64,000 nt of DNA from Corinectria fuckeliana (GCA_019137255.1 WPDH01000407.1:25551-89550); one strand, 5' to 3'. Counted from the stretch's first letter, positions 1-11,301 are shown. The notes: generated by a model from the sequence alone, not told the origin. Made by a program: numbers and translations.

Positions 1-443
1 TAGATAGAGCGATGACGAGCTTAGCACGGGCATCGGGGGTCCTGCAGGTAACTGTTTTGATCATTGTCTCTTTAGACGCAGGATGTATGTTATGGTATGA
101 GACTTGGAACCCTGACTTACCCCCCCTAAGTCTTTTACAATAATGAGGCCGTTCACATCGAGAGTCCGAACCTGTCACGCGTAAGCACACCCTATGTCAT
201 TTAGAGTCTCATTCAACTAACCAATTAAATACCGACCTCTAGAATTGCAGGATGAGACTAGTTTAAGTTACTAAATAGATGCGCCTCGGCAATACTTCTA
301 AATTGGCCAAGCAATCGCTTTGGGGTTGTCTCCGAACTCTCCGAGCTGTCCCTGCTCTCCACATATCCTAATTTAGAATGTTACTGTACCGCCTCGTTCA
401 CCAAGCAGTTGAAAGGCAATCTGCTCAAACGAAATGAAGTAGG
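1..443. other. Intergenic, nothing recognised
   Basis: No coding frame with family-like composition, RNA gene or repeat could be recognised here. It precedes the hypothetical gene on the + strand and probably holds its promoter. Confidence 0.4.
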
Positions 444-2300
444 ATGCAGCTCGTTGGTAGACTTTTCACACTGGTCAAACTTGTTCTAGGACCAAGATGT
501 AGAAAACCTTGGCATCATGGACTTGCACACGTGACTAGTCGTCATTCAGGATCCTGGATGATCCATTGTCGTAAATTTACTCACGAGTCACAACAAAGCG
601 ATCGAAACTCGGGTTGCAAGCGACCGCTGAATAAGCACTACGTTCTCTTCTCACCTCATATGGGCGCCATGGTTTCCTCCAGGGCAATCATTCTCGCTTC
701 CTCTGCGTTTGCCAGTCGCAGTCTCTTTGCTTCGACCTGCCACGCCCAATATCTGCCCATACAGGGCGCTGGAGGCATCATGAACCAGGCGGGCACTCAG
801 CAGCTCCGATCCATTTCGTCATGGAACTCGACAGCTTCATACACGAGGATTCGGATCACCAAGAGGGACGACATCGAGTCCCTCTACCCCATCATTGCCG
901 CCTATGTCCAGGAGCCTTCCCTAGCCGACTCCGTCACCGAGATGGTACTGGACAGCGACCGCTGGCCGGGGACGGGAGGGTGCTACCTCTCTGAGGAAGA
1001 TATCGACAGTGAGCTGAGGGAGCCTCCACTTCCAGTTCGCGACGAAGCGCACCTCGCCATTGGGAACTACATCCAAGCCTTGGGCCTAGGCGAAGAGGCC
1101 ACGCTGAAAATGCTGGCTGCGTTCGAGTGGAAGAAGCAACATCTGAAAGGAAATAGCCCAGAGACCCCCGATGGGTTCAACGTGCACAACCAAGAATTCG
1201 GCACAGCTGCAGCTGCAGTTCTTCTGTCCCTCTGCAAGAACATTTCTACGTTGTACCTAGGAGGAGTAGGTTGGCACTCACATCTTCAGGACTACCTGCG
1301 CAAAAACAACTATGGCTTGCTTCCCCAACAGACCCTACAGCAGCTGAAGCATGTTGAGATCATCAAAGGAGGTAGCTTGTATGACGACGAAAGGATGTAT
1401 GCAAGAGTTGAGTTTTTGGAATACTTCCAGTATTTCCATCGGCTTCCAACGATCCATATGGTTCTCTTCGATGGCGTGCAAGAGTACCAAGCAGAGCGGG
1501 AATTGTTCGTCCCGCAGACAGGGAACATGAAGAGCATCCACATTGGACACGCCGACATATCCAGCGCCATGCTTGGAATCATCATTCGCATCCCCAAGGG
1601 CTTGGAGGAGCTCAGCTTGACTATGGGGGGCTTGTGGGGTACAGACGGCGGGACAGCCCTTTTGTATCCCAAGACTCTTGGGAAATGCCTGCTTGAACAC
1701 AAAGATACGCTCAAAGTACTGGTTCTAGACATAGCGATTGCCGTCTATGATTCGACCTATACGTATGAAAAGGAAGACGGGGAAAGTGAAGTCGGGACGG
1801 AGGACTATGATGAAGAGAGGGACGAGACATACAAGCGTGAGAAAGACGAGTATTTTCGCCTTGACGAGGCCATCAGCAACAGTCCGCTCTCGTCGAACGA
1901 GTTGCCCAACACCCGAAAATACGGTTATACGATTGGCTCACTCCACGATTTCAAGGCAATGACGCATCTCACCATTGGCATAACAGATTTACTAGGTGGA
2001 AACAGCGGAGGACAACCCCCCTTCCGCCTTAGTGAGCAGCCGCCTTTCCGACTCATCGATGCCCTTCCCGCAAGTCTGAAATACGTCTGCTTTACGGGGT
2101 ACACTAAGGGGGAAAACGAAGACATTGACCGCCATGTCGAGGAGTTTATGGAGAAGAAGGCTGAGCGCCTGCCGCTTTTGAAAGAGGTCAAGGGCGTTGA
2201 TGCATGGGTGGAGGATTTGGGATCGGTGTATTCAGCGGATGCCCCTGAGGAAGATCTTTGGAGGCGACCTGAGCGAGAGTTGGACTGGGTCTCTTTGTAA
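444..2300 (+). CDS. Hypothetical F-box/LRR-like protein
   Basis: Single long open frame of 618 codons. The first ~72 residues look unlike protein, and an in-frame ATG at 660 (MGAMVSSRAI) is a likelier start, giving about 546 residues. The N-terminus from there is hydrophobic and Ala/Ser-rich. The centre (roughly residues 260-420 of the long frame) has irregular leucine-rich stretches such as ISTLYLGGV and LEELSLTMGGLW. The block IESLYPIIAAYVQEPSLADSV resembles the region after the F-box in fungal F-box/LRR-type proteins, but no clear F-box is visible. An acidic Glu/Asp/Lys-rich insert follows at ~435-475. Function is unknown; a role as a ubiquitin-ligase adaptor would only be by analogy. The frame is intact, with no obvious introns. 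Confidence 0.6.
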   Translation: MQLVGRLFTLVKLVLGPRCRKPWHHGLAHVTSRHSGSWMIHCRKFTHESQQSDRNSGCKRPLNKHYVLFSPHMGAMVSSRAIILASSAFASRSLFASTCHAQYLPIQGAGGIMNQAGTQQLRSISSWNSTASYTRIRITKRDDIESLYPIIAAYVQEPSLADSVTEMVLDSDRWPGTGGCYLSEEDIDSELREPPLPVRDEAHLAIGNYIQALGLGEEATLKMLAAFEWKKQHLKGNSPETPDGFNVHNQEFGTAAAAVLLSLCKNISTLYLGGVGWHSHLQDYLRKNNYGLLPQQTLQQLKHVEIIKGGSLYDDERMYARVEFLEYFQYFHRLPTIHMVLFDGVQEYQAERELFVPQTGNMKSIHIGHADISSAMLGIIIRIPKGLEELSLTMGGLWGTDGGTALLYPKTLGKCLLEHKDTLKVLVLDIAIAVYDSTYTYEKEDGESEVGTEDYDEERDETYKREKDEYFRLDEAISNSPLSSNELPNTRKYGYTIGSLHDFKAMTHLTIGITDLLGGNSGGQPPFRLSEQPPFRLIDALPASLKYVCFTGYTKGENEDIDRHVEEFMEKKAERLPLLKEVKGVDAWVEDLGSVYSADAPEEDLWRRPERELDWVSL

Positions 2301-2536
2301 GTACTCATCGTTCTATGTAGAAAGCTATTGGACCGAGTAGGTGTAATCGATTGCTGGACTGGTCAGAAAAGAAATGTATTATTAGTTGTAGAATCTTGTA
2401 TGGCTTTCCTCGTACCGATCCAGTGTCCTTACAGTGACAGTGCCGTACTAGTTCTGTATAGCCTGTAGGTGAGTGCCATCTCCCCTGGGTCTCGCGTTAT
2501 GTACAAACTCAACCTTTCATTAACTAGCGTGATGGC

Positions 2537-2543
2537 TATATAA
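2537..2543 (+). promoter_or_regulatory. TATA-like element
   Basis: A TATATAA string lies about 185 bp upstream of the ATG of the transporter relic. It is a plausible old core promoter, judged from sequence match and position only. Confidence 0.25.
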
Positions 2544-2726
2544 AGCTGAAAGAATTCTAGGTCGAGTCCTCCGGCGATTCCATCGGCGTTGGAGCAGCCC
2601 TTGTGCTGAAAGATGGGGCATTAGTAGTTCAAGTGACCCTAGCTGGCAATAATAACTTCACTTGCTGCTCTTCGTCGATCCCGCTTCATCTTATTTCTCC
2701 TAGCTTACTCTTGCAATCCAACCGCA

Positions 2727-3121
2727 ATGGCCTCTTCATCTCCTCCCGCCGAGCGGCCTGTGACCGTTGGGGCTGCCGTTGGCTCTAACACCGACGCTTT
2801 CTCGTGGCTCTTCAATGCAGGTATCGCCAAGCTGAACCTCATCCTGATTCTGCCCCTCATCTCTAGCTATGCCCCATCTTCAACCAGTACGTAAATTCAA
2901 TTGGCTTAACCAACATTGAATGGAAGTACTCTATTATTTACGACGTATGGCTAGCCTTCGAAGTTGTTGTGGTGTATTTCCTGTTCGTTGAGATGGGCAG
3001 CCTGAGCTTGGAGGAGACGGCTGCTGTCTTGGATGGGGAGGAGTACAAGGACAAGCTGGTGGGAGGAACGGCAGCGAATGCCGAGAAGCAAATGAAGATT
3101 CAAGATAATATGACCGTTTGA
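2727..3121 (+). pseudogene. Internally deleted MFS sugar-transporter relic
   Basis: The ATG at 2727 opens a frame that reads like the N-terminus of a fungal hexose/lactose permease (a short polar leader, then KLNLILILPLISSYA entering TM1). After about 80 bp without coding character, the sequence matches the other end of the same family: EWKYSIIYDVWLAFEVVVVY (TM12), then a degenerate form of the PETKGRSLEE signature (VEMGSLSLEETAAVLDGEEY) and a stop at 3119-3121. Nearly the whole 12-helix body, about 400 residues, is missing. This cannot be a working transporter. An intron cannot explain it, because the missing domains are absent from the window. Best read as a deletion relic. Confidence 0.65.
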
Positions 3122-3200
3122 CAGACTGTCTCAAATATGAAAGTCGTGGTTTAGGTATATTTTTACCAATAGATCGGAAACTGAGATTAATTGCTTGTAA

Positions 3201-6200
3201 TTAGTCGCTCCTGCCTAGATGCCATATAAAGTTCCCTACATTAGTGACTAGATCCATCATTACTAGAAGCCTAGTGTTATGATCGCGGCTATCACTCGTT
3301 ATTTGATCTTCAGTGTCCTCCACAGCATCTGTGTGGTTTTCATCTGTAGCCCGTAAACTGCAGAGCCGGGCCTTCTGCATAGATCGACTCTCCAATTGAT
3401 GAGCATCGTCTATGGCTGCATGTACCTTTTCCGTGAAAATCACGCGTTTCCCATGCTTTGTGTAAGAGGTCCACAAGCTTCGATTGATGTCTAGTTGACC
3501 CACGGTCATAGAACCGCAGAAACATATCTTCGGTCACGATCATCGATGAATCGTGCTCCAAGAGCATCTCAAGCGCTTCAAATGCCTACGCAGGGCGACC
3601 TTTGCTCTCATCGTGATCCGTGTTTGCTGCGGCTACAAGATCGTCGTCGGTGACAGTGAGAGACTTGGCCAGCTTGAGGATGACGTCTACTGGCGTTTCT
3701 TCATGAGGTGAGTTCCAATTCCTCATGGGGTCTCTGAGTAGACCCTCCCAGTCAAGCGCAATTGTCAGTGATGTCCGACCTTGGGAACCTTTGATAGTGG
3801 CATCTGCTCTGTGTTTTAAAAGTGTCCGAACAGATGCAGCATCGTAGATGGCACAAGCGTGATGCAAGGGGTTCGCATATTCGACATGTATATGGGCGGT
3901 GAGTGGTGCACTCTCCAGAAGCAGTGATACGATGTCCGGGTGCCTGCCCTGAATGGCAGCGAACAGAGGTTTTTCAAAATATCCGATTGTGGTATCGGGA
4001 TCACCTCCCTTTTCTATGAGCAACTCGACTTTGGACTTGCCCCCTAGAAAGCAGGCGAGATGCAATGGGGGTCCAAAGGGCCCATTAGCTCCGACGACAT
4101 TCGCCCCATGGGAAGTTAGGCAGGTTCACAATGGTCTCGCAGTGTGCAAGTTGTAGTAAGCTATTGGGAGTAGCATCTTCATCGTACACCGGAAACGGCG
4201 ACTGCGGTAGAGCTTCTAGAAGATAGAGGTGGTTCCGTAGCTTGCGTAGTTTATTGTCATCTGTAGCGTCCAGGAAAGAAGCAGCGGATGCCTCCAACAC
4301 AGTTATCAAGGACGGTCCATGCTTGGCGCTTTTGCATTCTAAGTTGGCCTCTCGCGAAACAAGGACTCAGACCACCTCAGGCTGCAAGTGTAAGGCTGCG
4401 ATCTGCAGTGGATGGTCTCCATTTTCCTCAGCTGGTTGATTGATGTCATTGATCCCGTGGTCCAACATGGACTCTATTGAAGCTGCTGATCCCGTCGCGC
4501 ATACCCGAAGAAACCATGGCATGGTTCGAGAAACGTGGTCGAAACATGGTCGAGAAGAAGTTGAATCACCGCATCATCGAGTCCATCGACGGCATCGCCA
4601 GATTTTGGTCGCCTGGGAGACTCTCAATCAACAACTCGACCATGTCGAGGCGCCCGCACTTGCATGCTAGAGTGAGCGTCCCTTCAGCCTTCCTCTTGCT
4701 AGTAGCTCCGCATGGTTTGGATGTGACCTTTCTTAACGACCTCTTCCAAGTCTGCATTGGCTTCGGCTCCTTCGGAAAACAGAAGTGATACCGCCTCGGC
4801 TTTACCATTCGAGACTGCGACTCAGAGACGTGTGCCCGATCCATTAACATCACTCTCAATTTCGACACCGCAAGTTAGCAATAATTTAACCACGTCCGTT
4901 AGACCATATGCGCTGGCTGCAATGGAGTGGGCTCACTCAGATATGAGACTACCTTATCGGGGACATGTCTTTCCCTGAACATGGACTGGTGCACCACCTT
5001 GATCAACGCCTACGCTATTTCCACGCTTCCTTTGCCCGCCGCAATGATCAATGGATGGTGGATCTCTGATGCATTATGCGCTGGACTTGCACCCTTGGCC
5101 AGAATGTTCTTGACGATAGTTAGATTCTTGGTCTCGATGGCCAGTTGTAGGACATTCTCCGACTCTTTTACTAGCTGGTTTAACGCTTCTTCTGTTAATG
5201 GAAACTTCAACTCCACATGAGCCTCATGGTCGAGAAGTATTTGCAGTCCTCTCATGGCCATCAACAAGATTTGCCCGTAAAGCTGTTCCCCAGAGCCCTT
5301 GCGTCGCATTGACTCGAGCACCGGCGTCCAGGAGCTTTTGCACCATCATGTCGTGGCCGCATCGGGCTGCGGCCTGCAAAGCGGTACCGTAGTAGTAGCC
5401 GGTGGCATTGACGTCCGTACCGCGAGATAGAAAGAGGTCAACGAAGCGGCGATCGTCAAGGAAGGCGGATTTGATGTCTGTCGTCCGGACTTGTGGCATT
5501 CGAGATAGGAGGAAGAAGAGAACTGCCCCAGGTCCGTCTGAGAAGACGTACTCCAGCGAAGCCGTGACCACAAAGCAGAGAGCCTGTTCCAGTAGGCTGG
5601 TTTGTTCTTCAAGGTCTTCTGGAATAGTGGCTCCAGCTGCGACTAGTCTGCGCACCAAAGGGAACGCGGACAACTCTCGTCCAGCTGCTGTGAAAAGTGC
5701 ATTTTTGTTGGCACTGAATTACGACCCATGACCTCTAGAAACGAAGAGATTCGTTTCTAATTCTTGAAGATCGTCATTCCCATGTGCATCAGCGTCCGCG
5801 CTGACCAAGATAAAACATTGCAAAATATGTTCTGAACCGTATTCTGCAGCCATCGGTATTGGATAATGTCTTTGACCACCCAGATCGTCAAGATTGGAAT
5901 CACTCTTGAGAAGGAACTTGATCACTTCCTCTCGCTGAGCTTGCTCGGCCTCTATTGGCGTACCCAAACTCGGTAAAGTCCACGTAGGGTACCGGCCTCT
6001 CGATGAGTCGAACCTGGCACATCCTCTAATCGTAGCCTGAAGTGGCGAGATGACTAACAACTCGTTGTGCTCGTGTTGACTTTCTTGCGAACATACCTTG
6101 GAGCCGACTAGGCCCAGAGAAGATGGGATCCAGTCCAATGCTAGACTCTCTGGATATCGTATCATCTCGGCTCTAGGACCAGGTGGCGCACAACATCAAT

Positions 6201-6550
6201 ATGACCATTTTCATTAGAGATCGCAAGGGCCCGAGTCAGCGCAGCGCTTGTGGGTGCCAACAGCAACTCCGTCCAGTAGGAACAACACTCTCATCATATC
6301 GACGTGGCCCCTAGAAGCCGCTGTGCCCAAACTTCCGCAACTACAAATGCATCTACACAGGGGCTCTGGGAAACTTGCTATCTTTCTAGGATGTGGTGTC
6401 GGGCTTTCAAATTGGACTAAAGGGGTCGAGTTTGTAAGACATGGGTGCGCAGGTAAATCACAGCGCATGCTCCGTGAAGCTGGATTAACTCATGAAAAGT
6501 TTGCTGCTTTTGCTCATCGCTGCAACTTTCTATTGAAGATCGCTATCTGA
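3201..6550 (-). pseudogene. Decayed ankyrin-repeat gene
   Basis: On the minus strand, ankyrin-type segments appear in order from ~6.47 to ~3.2 kb, spread over all three frames. Examples are LGTAASRGHVDMMRVL (near 6.33 kb), YYYGTALQAAARCGHDMMVQKL (near 5.37 kb), LQILLDHEAHVELKF (5.22 kb), HHPLIIAAGKGSVEIA (5.03 kb), GTLTLACKCGRLDMVELLI (4.66 kb) and NPLHHACAIYDAASVRTLL (3.87 kb). The frame changes without convincing introns, for example near 5.28 kb where GTAL is followed by the ankyrin in another frame. A few breaks might be real introns, but not all of them. Fungal ankyrin proteins of this size are often cytoplasmic scaffolds or NLR-like. No effector domain was recognised. Confidence 0.55.
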
Positions 6551-6970
6551 ATTTCCTTCACGCTCTTGAGTCTATCAACAAATCTTCGGCTTTATTAGAC
6601 AGGAATATTTGAGCGAAGCACCATCCTTTGGATCCTATCAAGCTTGACGCCGATAATGGCCCATTACTTCGCCGTTATTTCTAGGCCCCGACCTCTGGTT
6701 TGACGGTGAAATGAAGCCCTTCCCCAGTCTCCCCACTCATGACCTGGGCGAGGACACCAACCTAAAAGGATATCCAATTTCCGCAAGAGCCTGAACTGTG
6801 AATATGTTGGGACCGGAGAATACTAACCAGTGTAATCCTTGCTGGGTATATCATAAATCGTTCAGTATAGCTTGTGGAACATGCCTATGCCTCAATCGTA
6901 ACTTGGTACGATGAACTATGTAGGCCTACAGGAGGTAAGTCACAAATAAATACATTCATCATTTGCGTCG
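6551..6970. other. Intergenic, nothing recognised
   Basis: No gene, RNA or repeat recognised between the ankyrin relic and the 3' end of the methyltransferase gene. Confidence 0.4.
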
Positions 6971-8183
6971 TCAGTTCCGCGTCGCGGGCTTCTGCGCGCA
7001 CAAAGAATGGAAGTGAACGTAGGAGTGCACTGAAGTATCCATCAAATCTTTCCGCACCTTGACAAGAAAGACTTCGACCTCCTCGGGCTTCCAACCGAGC
7101 CCTCGGGTGAAGGGCCCCATGGTGATGGCCTGGAGGCCGTCGTAAATGACACTCATGTTGTAACGGCCAATCATCTTTAGGTTGGGGTCCTTGGGCCATG
7201 TTCCAACTGGCACCTTTTTGATTTCGTGGCGGATGTTTACAAAACCCGCTTCTCTTAGCCTGTCCGCGTTCTTTTCAGCAGCGTGCATTTCAACACCAAA
7301 TGTAGCCAATCCATCTCTGATATTTGCTACCATCTGCGGCGGTGTGTAATCAGAACGGAGGGTTCCGTCGTCGCATCCGTAAACCCAGCGGAACTCGGGG
7401 AGCTCAATCCAACCGCCTGCTTTTAGTGTGCTAGCCAACAATGGGTCAGTTATAGGGTCAGTTATAGGGTTGCATTGTTTTGTCAATCGCAGCTTAGATG
7501 TACCTGTACGCCTGCGTAAATAAAACAGGCCAGTTTTTGATGGCCGTGGACATGTTGCGCAAATGGACAAGGTCAAACGAGTTTGGCCGATGGAGCCACG
7601 GCGCTTCGGCGTCGTCGACAAAAAACTTGACATTGGGAGGGACACAAGGCGGCTGGATAGGGCTCAGGTCAATGCCGATGACTTCGGCGGCGGGATACTC
7701 GTCGCCCACTAATAACGCGAATCAGCCTGGCTATTGCCAACAAGGATAATAGACATGGGGGTGGTTTGGCGGCAGACTGTCAATGGCCCAGCTTCCCGTT
7801 CCCGTGCCAATATCTATAATCTTTTGCGGCTTGTCCAGCGGTGCATTATGCAGCTTCCCGCCCAGGAGGTGGACGGCGACGGTATGCTTCATGTCTTCGC
7901 GCTCCTGCTCGGGCATGTCGTTGGGGAACTGGTACAGGCCTTCCTTGAACTTGTGGTAGCGGCGACTGTTCTCGAAGTGGTAGTCGCGGGCGCTAGAAGA
8001 CATCGACGTCGACGTCGCAGACGCCGAGGTGGTTGAGTAGCCATCGTCAGTTGGCCCATCGTCGACGTCGACGGCCTGCTCCGGCGGTTCCGCTTCGATT
8101 GGCGGGTCATGACGAGGCGACTCGGGCTCCCTGGACACAGGAGGAGTCGCGTCTCGGTCCCCTTCTCGCTCAGGCTCTGACAT
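6971..8183 (-). CDS. LaeA-like SAM-dependent methyltransferase
   Basis: Predicted exons 8183-7778, 7708-7504 and 7430-6971 join to 356 residues. The ATG at 8183 opens a low-complexity acidic/Ser-rich leader (about 65 residues). The YHFENSRRYHKF block follows, then SAM-binding motif I, KIIDIGTGTGSWAID (residues ~121-135). Next come the conserved family strings VIGIDLSPIQPP and VPPNVKFFVDDAE, then HLRNM and KAGGWIELPEF. This layout is typical of the fungal LaeA/UMTA-type family, whose members are either velvet-complex regulators of secondary metabolism or ordinary small-molecule methyltransferases. Which applies here cannot be decided from sequence. It lies 9 kb from the PKS cluster and is divergent from the hydrolase at 8493. 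The first intron uses a GTCTGC donor; the second contains a duplicated CCTATAACTGA. Confidence 0.8.
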
Positions 8184-8492
8184 TGGCGCCGGCAACTCTG
8201 GCTGGTCTCGACTGGGCTAGGAAGGGCTATGCGAAGATGGGAGGATCTGCAGTAGCTCGTACTACGTAGTATGATGCATCAGATGTGGTTTGATCGAAAA
8301 TGGATCCATTCCATGCGCCGTAGCTAACCCCGCAAGCGAGATATCGGTCCTTTGTCAGCAATCACCAGTTCGTTCCCCTTGTGCGAGATTTATTAAGGTG
8401 GCTTGCTCACTTACCGCTACGCCGGAGGCTAAAATCTTGTTGGTTGAGGAGCATCTGGTCAGACAAGCAGAGACCGTCTTGTTAGAACCGCC
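8184..8492. promoter_or_regulatory. Divergent promoter, methyltransferase / hydrolase
   Basis: 309 bp between the start codons of two divergently oriented genes. No specific operator was recognised. Confidence 0.4.
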
Positions 8493-9425
8493 ATGGAGGC
8501 GTTTCGACTCACCCTTTCCGACAACACCGTCTTGTCAGGAATCCGCAACATTCCCCCCCAAAAGCCATCCAGACCAAAGTACTGCCCGCTCGTGGTTGGC
8601 CTTCACGGCGGTTGCTACACTAGCGAGTACTTTGACGTGACGCCCAATTACACGGCCAGTCTGACAAGCAACTCCCTCTCAGTCCCGTTCGTCGCCATTG
8701 ATCGCCCGGGATACAAGGATTCAACTCCTGTCACGTCGATCCCCCAAGGCTCTAGCTTTCCCCAGGAATGGGGTACTAGGCTGCATGAATCCATTCTCCC
8801 GGCGCTGTGGACTGAACTTGGACTGCCGAATGCGTGCAGTTGCATCATCCTGCACTGCCACAGCCTCGGTGCCAACGGTGCCCTTGTGGCAGCTTCTCAG
8901 CATGCTACCAGTTCCGCGTCTAGCACTCCGGCGTACCCACTGGGAGGCATCGTTGTGTCTGGCTTTGGTTCTCTCCTAAAGGACACCGGCGGCCACGCGG
9001 CACAGCCTGGTCCTCCGCCGCTCCACGTCAGCATCCCCGTCCACATCAAAGACAGCACTCTGTTGTTGCCAGGAACCGCCAACGAGGAAGTGTACGCCCA
9101 GTCGCAGCGCATCGACCACGCCATGCCGTTCGAAGAGATTGCCTCGTTGAGAAAGTCGTGGCTCCCAACGTGGACGGAGAAATGGGGTGTCAACGTCACT
9201 GTACCCATCATGGTTGCAGTGGCAGAGAGAGACCATTATTGGAATGCGACAGACGAGCATCTCCAAGGCCTTGTTTCGAGTTTCCCCAAAAGCACCAGGA
9301 TAGACACGAGCATCATCAGAGCTGCTCCCCATAATATCGAGCTCAGTTACTGGAGCGCTGGATGGTATGCTCGGAGTTTTGGGTTTGCCGTCGAATGTGC
9401 AACATCACTTGCGTTGAGGAAATAA
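8493..9425 (+). CDS. Alpha/beta-fold hydrolase
   Basis: Intact intronless frame of 310 residues. The ATG sits in good context (gccATGG). The fold is shown by an early HGG oxyanion-type segment (GLHGGCY, ~37-43), a nucleophile elbow HCHSLGANG with probable catalytic Ser124, and a late His in AAPHNIELS (His280). The acid residue is probably in VAERDHYW (~238-245). No signal peptide is visible, so a cytosolic protein is likely. It belongs to a broad family of esterases, lipases and C-C hydrolases, and substrate cannot be inferred. It is separated from the PKS cluster by an aconitase relic and a permease, so membership of the pathway is doubtful. Confidence 0.8.
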   Translation: MEAFRLTLSDNTVLSGIRNIPPQKPSRPKYCPLVVGLHGGCYTSEYFDVTPNYTASLTSNSLSVPFVAIDRPGYKDSTPVTSIPQGSSFPQEWGTRLHESILPALWTELGLPNACSCIILHCHSLGANGALVAASQHATSSASSTPAYPLGGIVVSGFGSLLKDTGGHAAQPGPPPLHVSIPVHIKDSTLLLPGTANEEVYAQSQRIDHAMPFEEIASLRKSWLPTWTEKWGVNVTVPIMVAVAERDHYWNATDEHLQGLVSSFPKSTRIDTSIIRAAPHNIELSYWSAGWYARSFGFAVECATSLALRK

Positions 9426-9509
9426 TAAGTAGCCGAGCCCATTTTCATAATATCACTATACTAGTATCTAGCTTGTTCGCGCATTGTACGGTACGTAGTC
9501 CAAGATGGT

Positions 9510-10290
9510 GTGCATTTTCCTGATTGGGGCATCCCTCTCCCAGAATCTCAATGTCTGCAGCGAGATATAGAGGCACCATACCTAATTGACGCTAATCCCG
9601 AGTTTGGTGCCCAAATTGGATGGGTCGAGTCCAATGCTGTTGTCTTTGCGAATAGTGTACTGGGCGCAAGAAGGCAAAAGTACCCTGATTACGTCGACGT
9701 CTTCATCGCATTGACCGGACGAGCTCAATACGCCGGCTGCCATCAGACCGACGGCAGGATTCCCACGGTTTGTATTGAAGTGCCCAAGCTTGATGATTGG
9801 AACGAGTCCGTCTTTCTGCTTCTCGGATACCACATTGGAGGACTTATTGGCTATGATATTCCTCTCATTTATGGCTTGGAGACAAACAGCCCGACCATAG
9901 CAGACTTGGAGGCATTCAGAGCTGGGTTCGCGACGAGCTCTTCTGCCCTGATGTTCCACATCCGAAGCGTTCCAGCTGCATACTCGCAGTCTTTGTATGA
10001 CCTGGAAACAACTAAATTCGGCCAGAAACGGGCCAGTCGATGTGATTTTGCTGGGAAATCCACACTTTGCGCTTGAGGAGTTCCGGGTAACAATGACTAA
10101 TTCAGCTAAGCACGCCCATTACGGGCCTGGGATGGTGAAGAAGGGATCTCTATTCGGTGGACTTGCCGCTTGCGTTGAGGCTGCATGCGCCGGAGATCAC
10201 ATTGTTCACGAACCTGGAGCTGCCTCATTGACGTCAGTGCGGACAGAGGAAGATTACGAGCGATTAATAAGGGCAAGTTCGAGCTGTTGA
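9510..10290 (+). pseudogene. Aconitase-X (cis-3-hydroxyproline dehydratase-like) fragment
   Basis: The first part, to ~10.02 kb, carries hallmarks of the aconitase-X (former DUF521) catalytic domain: EFGAQIGWVESNAVVFANSV, then ARRQKYPDY and IALTGRAQYAGCH. After a frame change at about 10.02-10.06 kb the match resumes as PVDVILLGNPHFALEEFRV and then DHIVHEPGAASLTS. The frame stops at 10290. Family members have about 400 residues in the large domain plus a small swivel domain, so the N-terminal third is missing and the remaining part is frame-shifted. This is a non-functional relic. Intact members dehydrate cis-3-hydroxy-L-proline. It may be linked by theme to the proline-pathway dehydrogenase relic at 46 kb, though that may be chance. 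Confidence 0.65.
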
Positions 10291-11301
10291 TACTAATTAG
10301 ACTAGTTAGCCTACTAGTATGGTTCTCAGGGCACTATCGGTGGCAGCACGTTAATAGATCTTCAATTAGAATTGACCTTAATTTTGACCGCAACTATCGC
10401 CTAACCCTCAGAGGTTTCCCCTATATACTGGGCATGGCATCATTTATTCGCTCGAATTGCGACATCTCTCGCCAAGGAACTAACCCATTGGTCCAGGCAT
10501 CAGATCAGATACGCATTCACCACTTAATCGCGTTCAGAAGCACGTCACAAGCCCTGTCACAGCACGCCATCGCCCCCCGCTTCTTAGGCCACCATTCCCT
10601 GATTTGTAGAGCTGGATGTCATCGAGACATTGAGATTAAATCGAAGCCAAGAGCGTTGGCTCTCAACCCTTTCTTTATACGGACGCGGCTTAGACTTGGG
10701 GCGAACTCGTATGGATGACAGCCCGTCTTGAGCAAACCTCTCATCAAATAGGCCTTCAAAGATTCAATAGAGAGGGTCTACATGGAGAGATTCCTAATTT
10801 CGAAAGAACAACGTCACAATTCTACCAAGTCCTCTTGTCGTCAGTAGCGCCATGCAACAATCACCTTTGCCACATGGCATCGCGATTTAACCCTGCATGT
10901 CAAGCTAAGTCGGGGACACTCCGACTGCCAACTATTGATGCCAAGTCGTTGCTACTATCTAATCAGTCGCGTCAACTGGTCGCTAGATAATGTCATAAGT
11001 AGATCCAGGGGTCTGCGTTGTGCTTGGACATGGCGCAATGCACACCGTCGGCACTTTGCAGGGAACTATGCGCCGCTTAAGATGGTTTAGGAAATGACTG
11101 CCGTTATGGATACCTAGACTACATGTCGATCGCTTAAGGGAGCCCCGTCGCACCCCGTTGAGAAGTTCCATTTCTAGCTCTGTTCGGTAGTGGCCGTTTC
11201 ATTCATAAACAAGTTCAATTAAGGTGCTTACTCGCCCGTTCTGATGAAGTTGAGGCCATACTTGCAAGAAAATCCATTCACCAGCACACAATCCCGTCAA
11301 G
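10291..11301. other. Intergenic, nothing recognised
   Basis: About 1 kb without recognisable gene, RNA or repeat. The open frames here lack family-like composition. The 3' end should hold the promoter of the MFS permease. Confidence 0.4.

Noticed and set aside
444..659. First 72 codons of the hypothetical gene as real protein
   Set aside because: Composition is unlike protein and a better ATG occurs in frame at 660; kept only as an alternative start.
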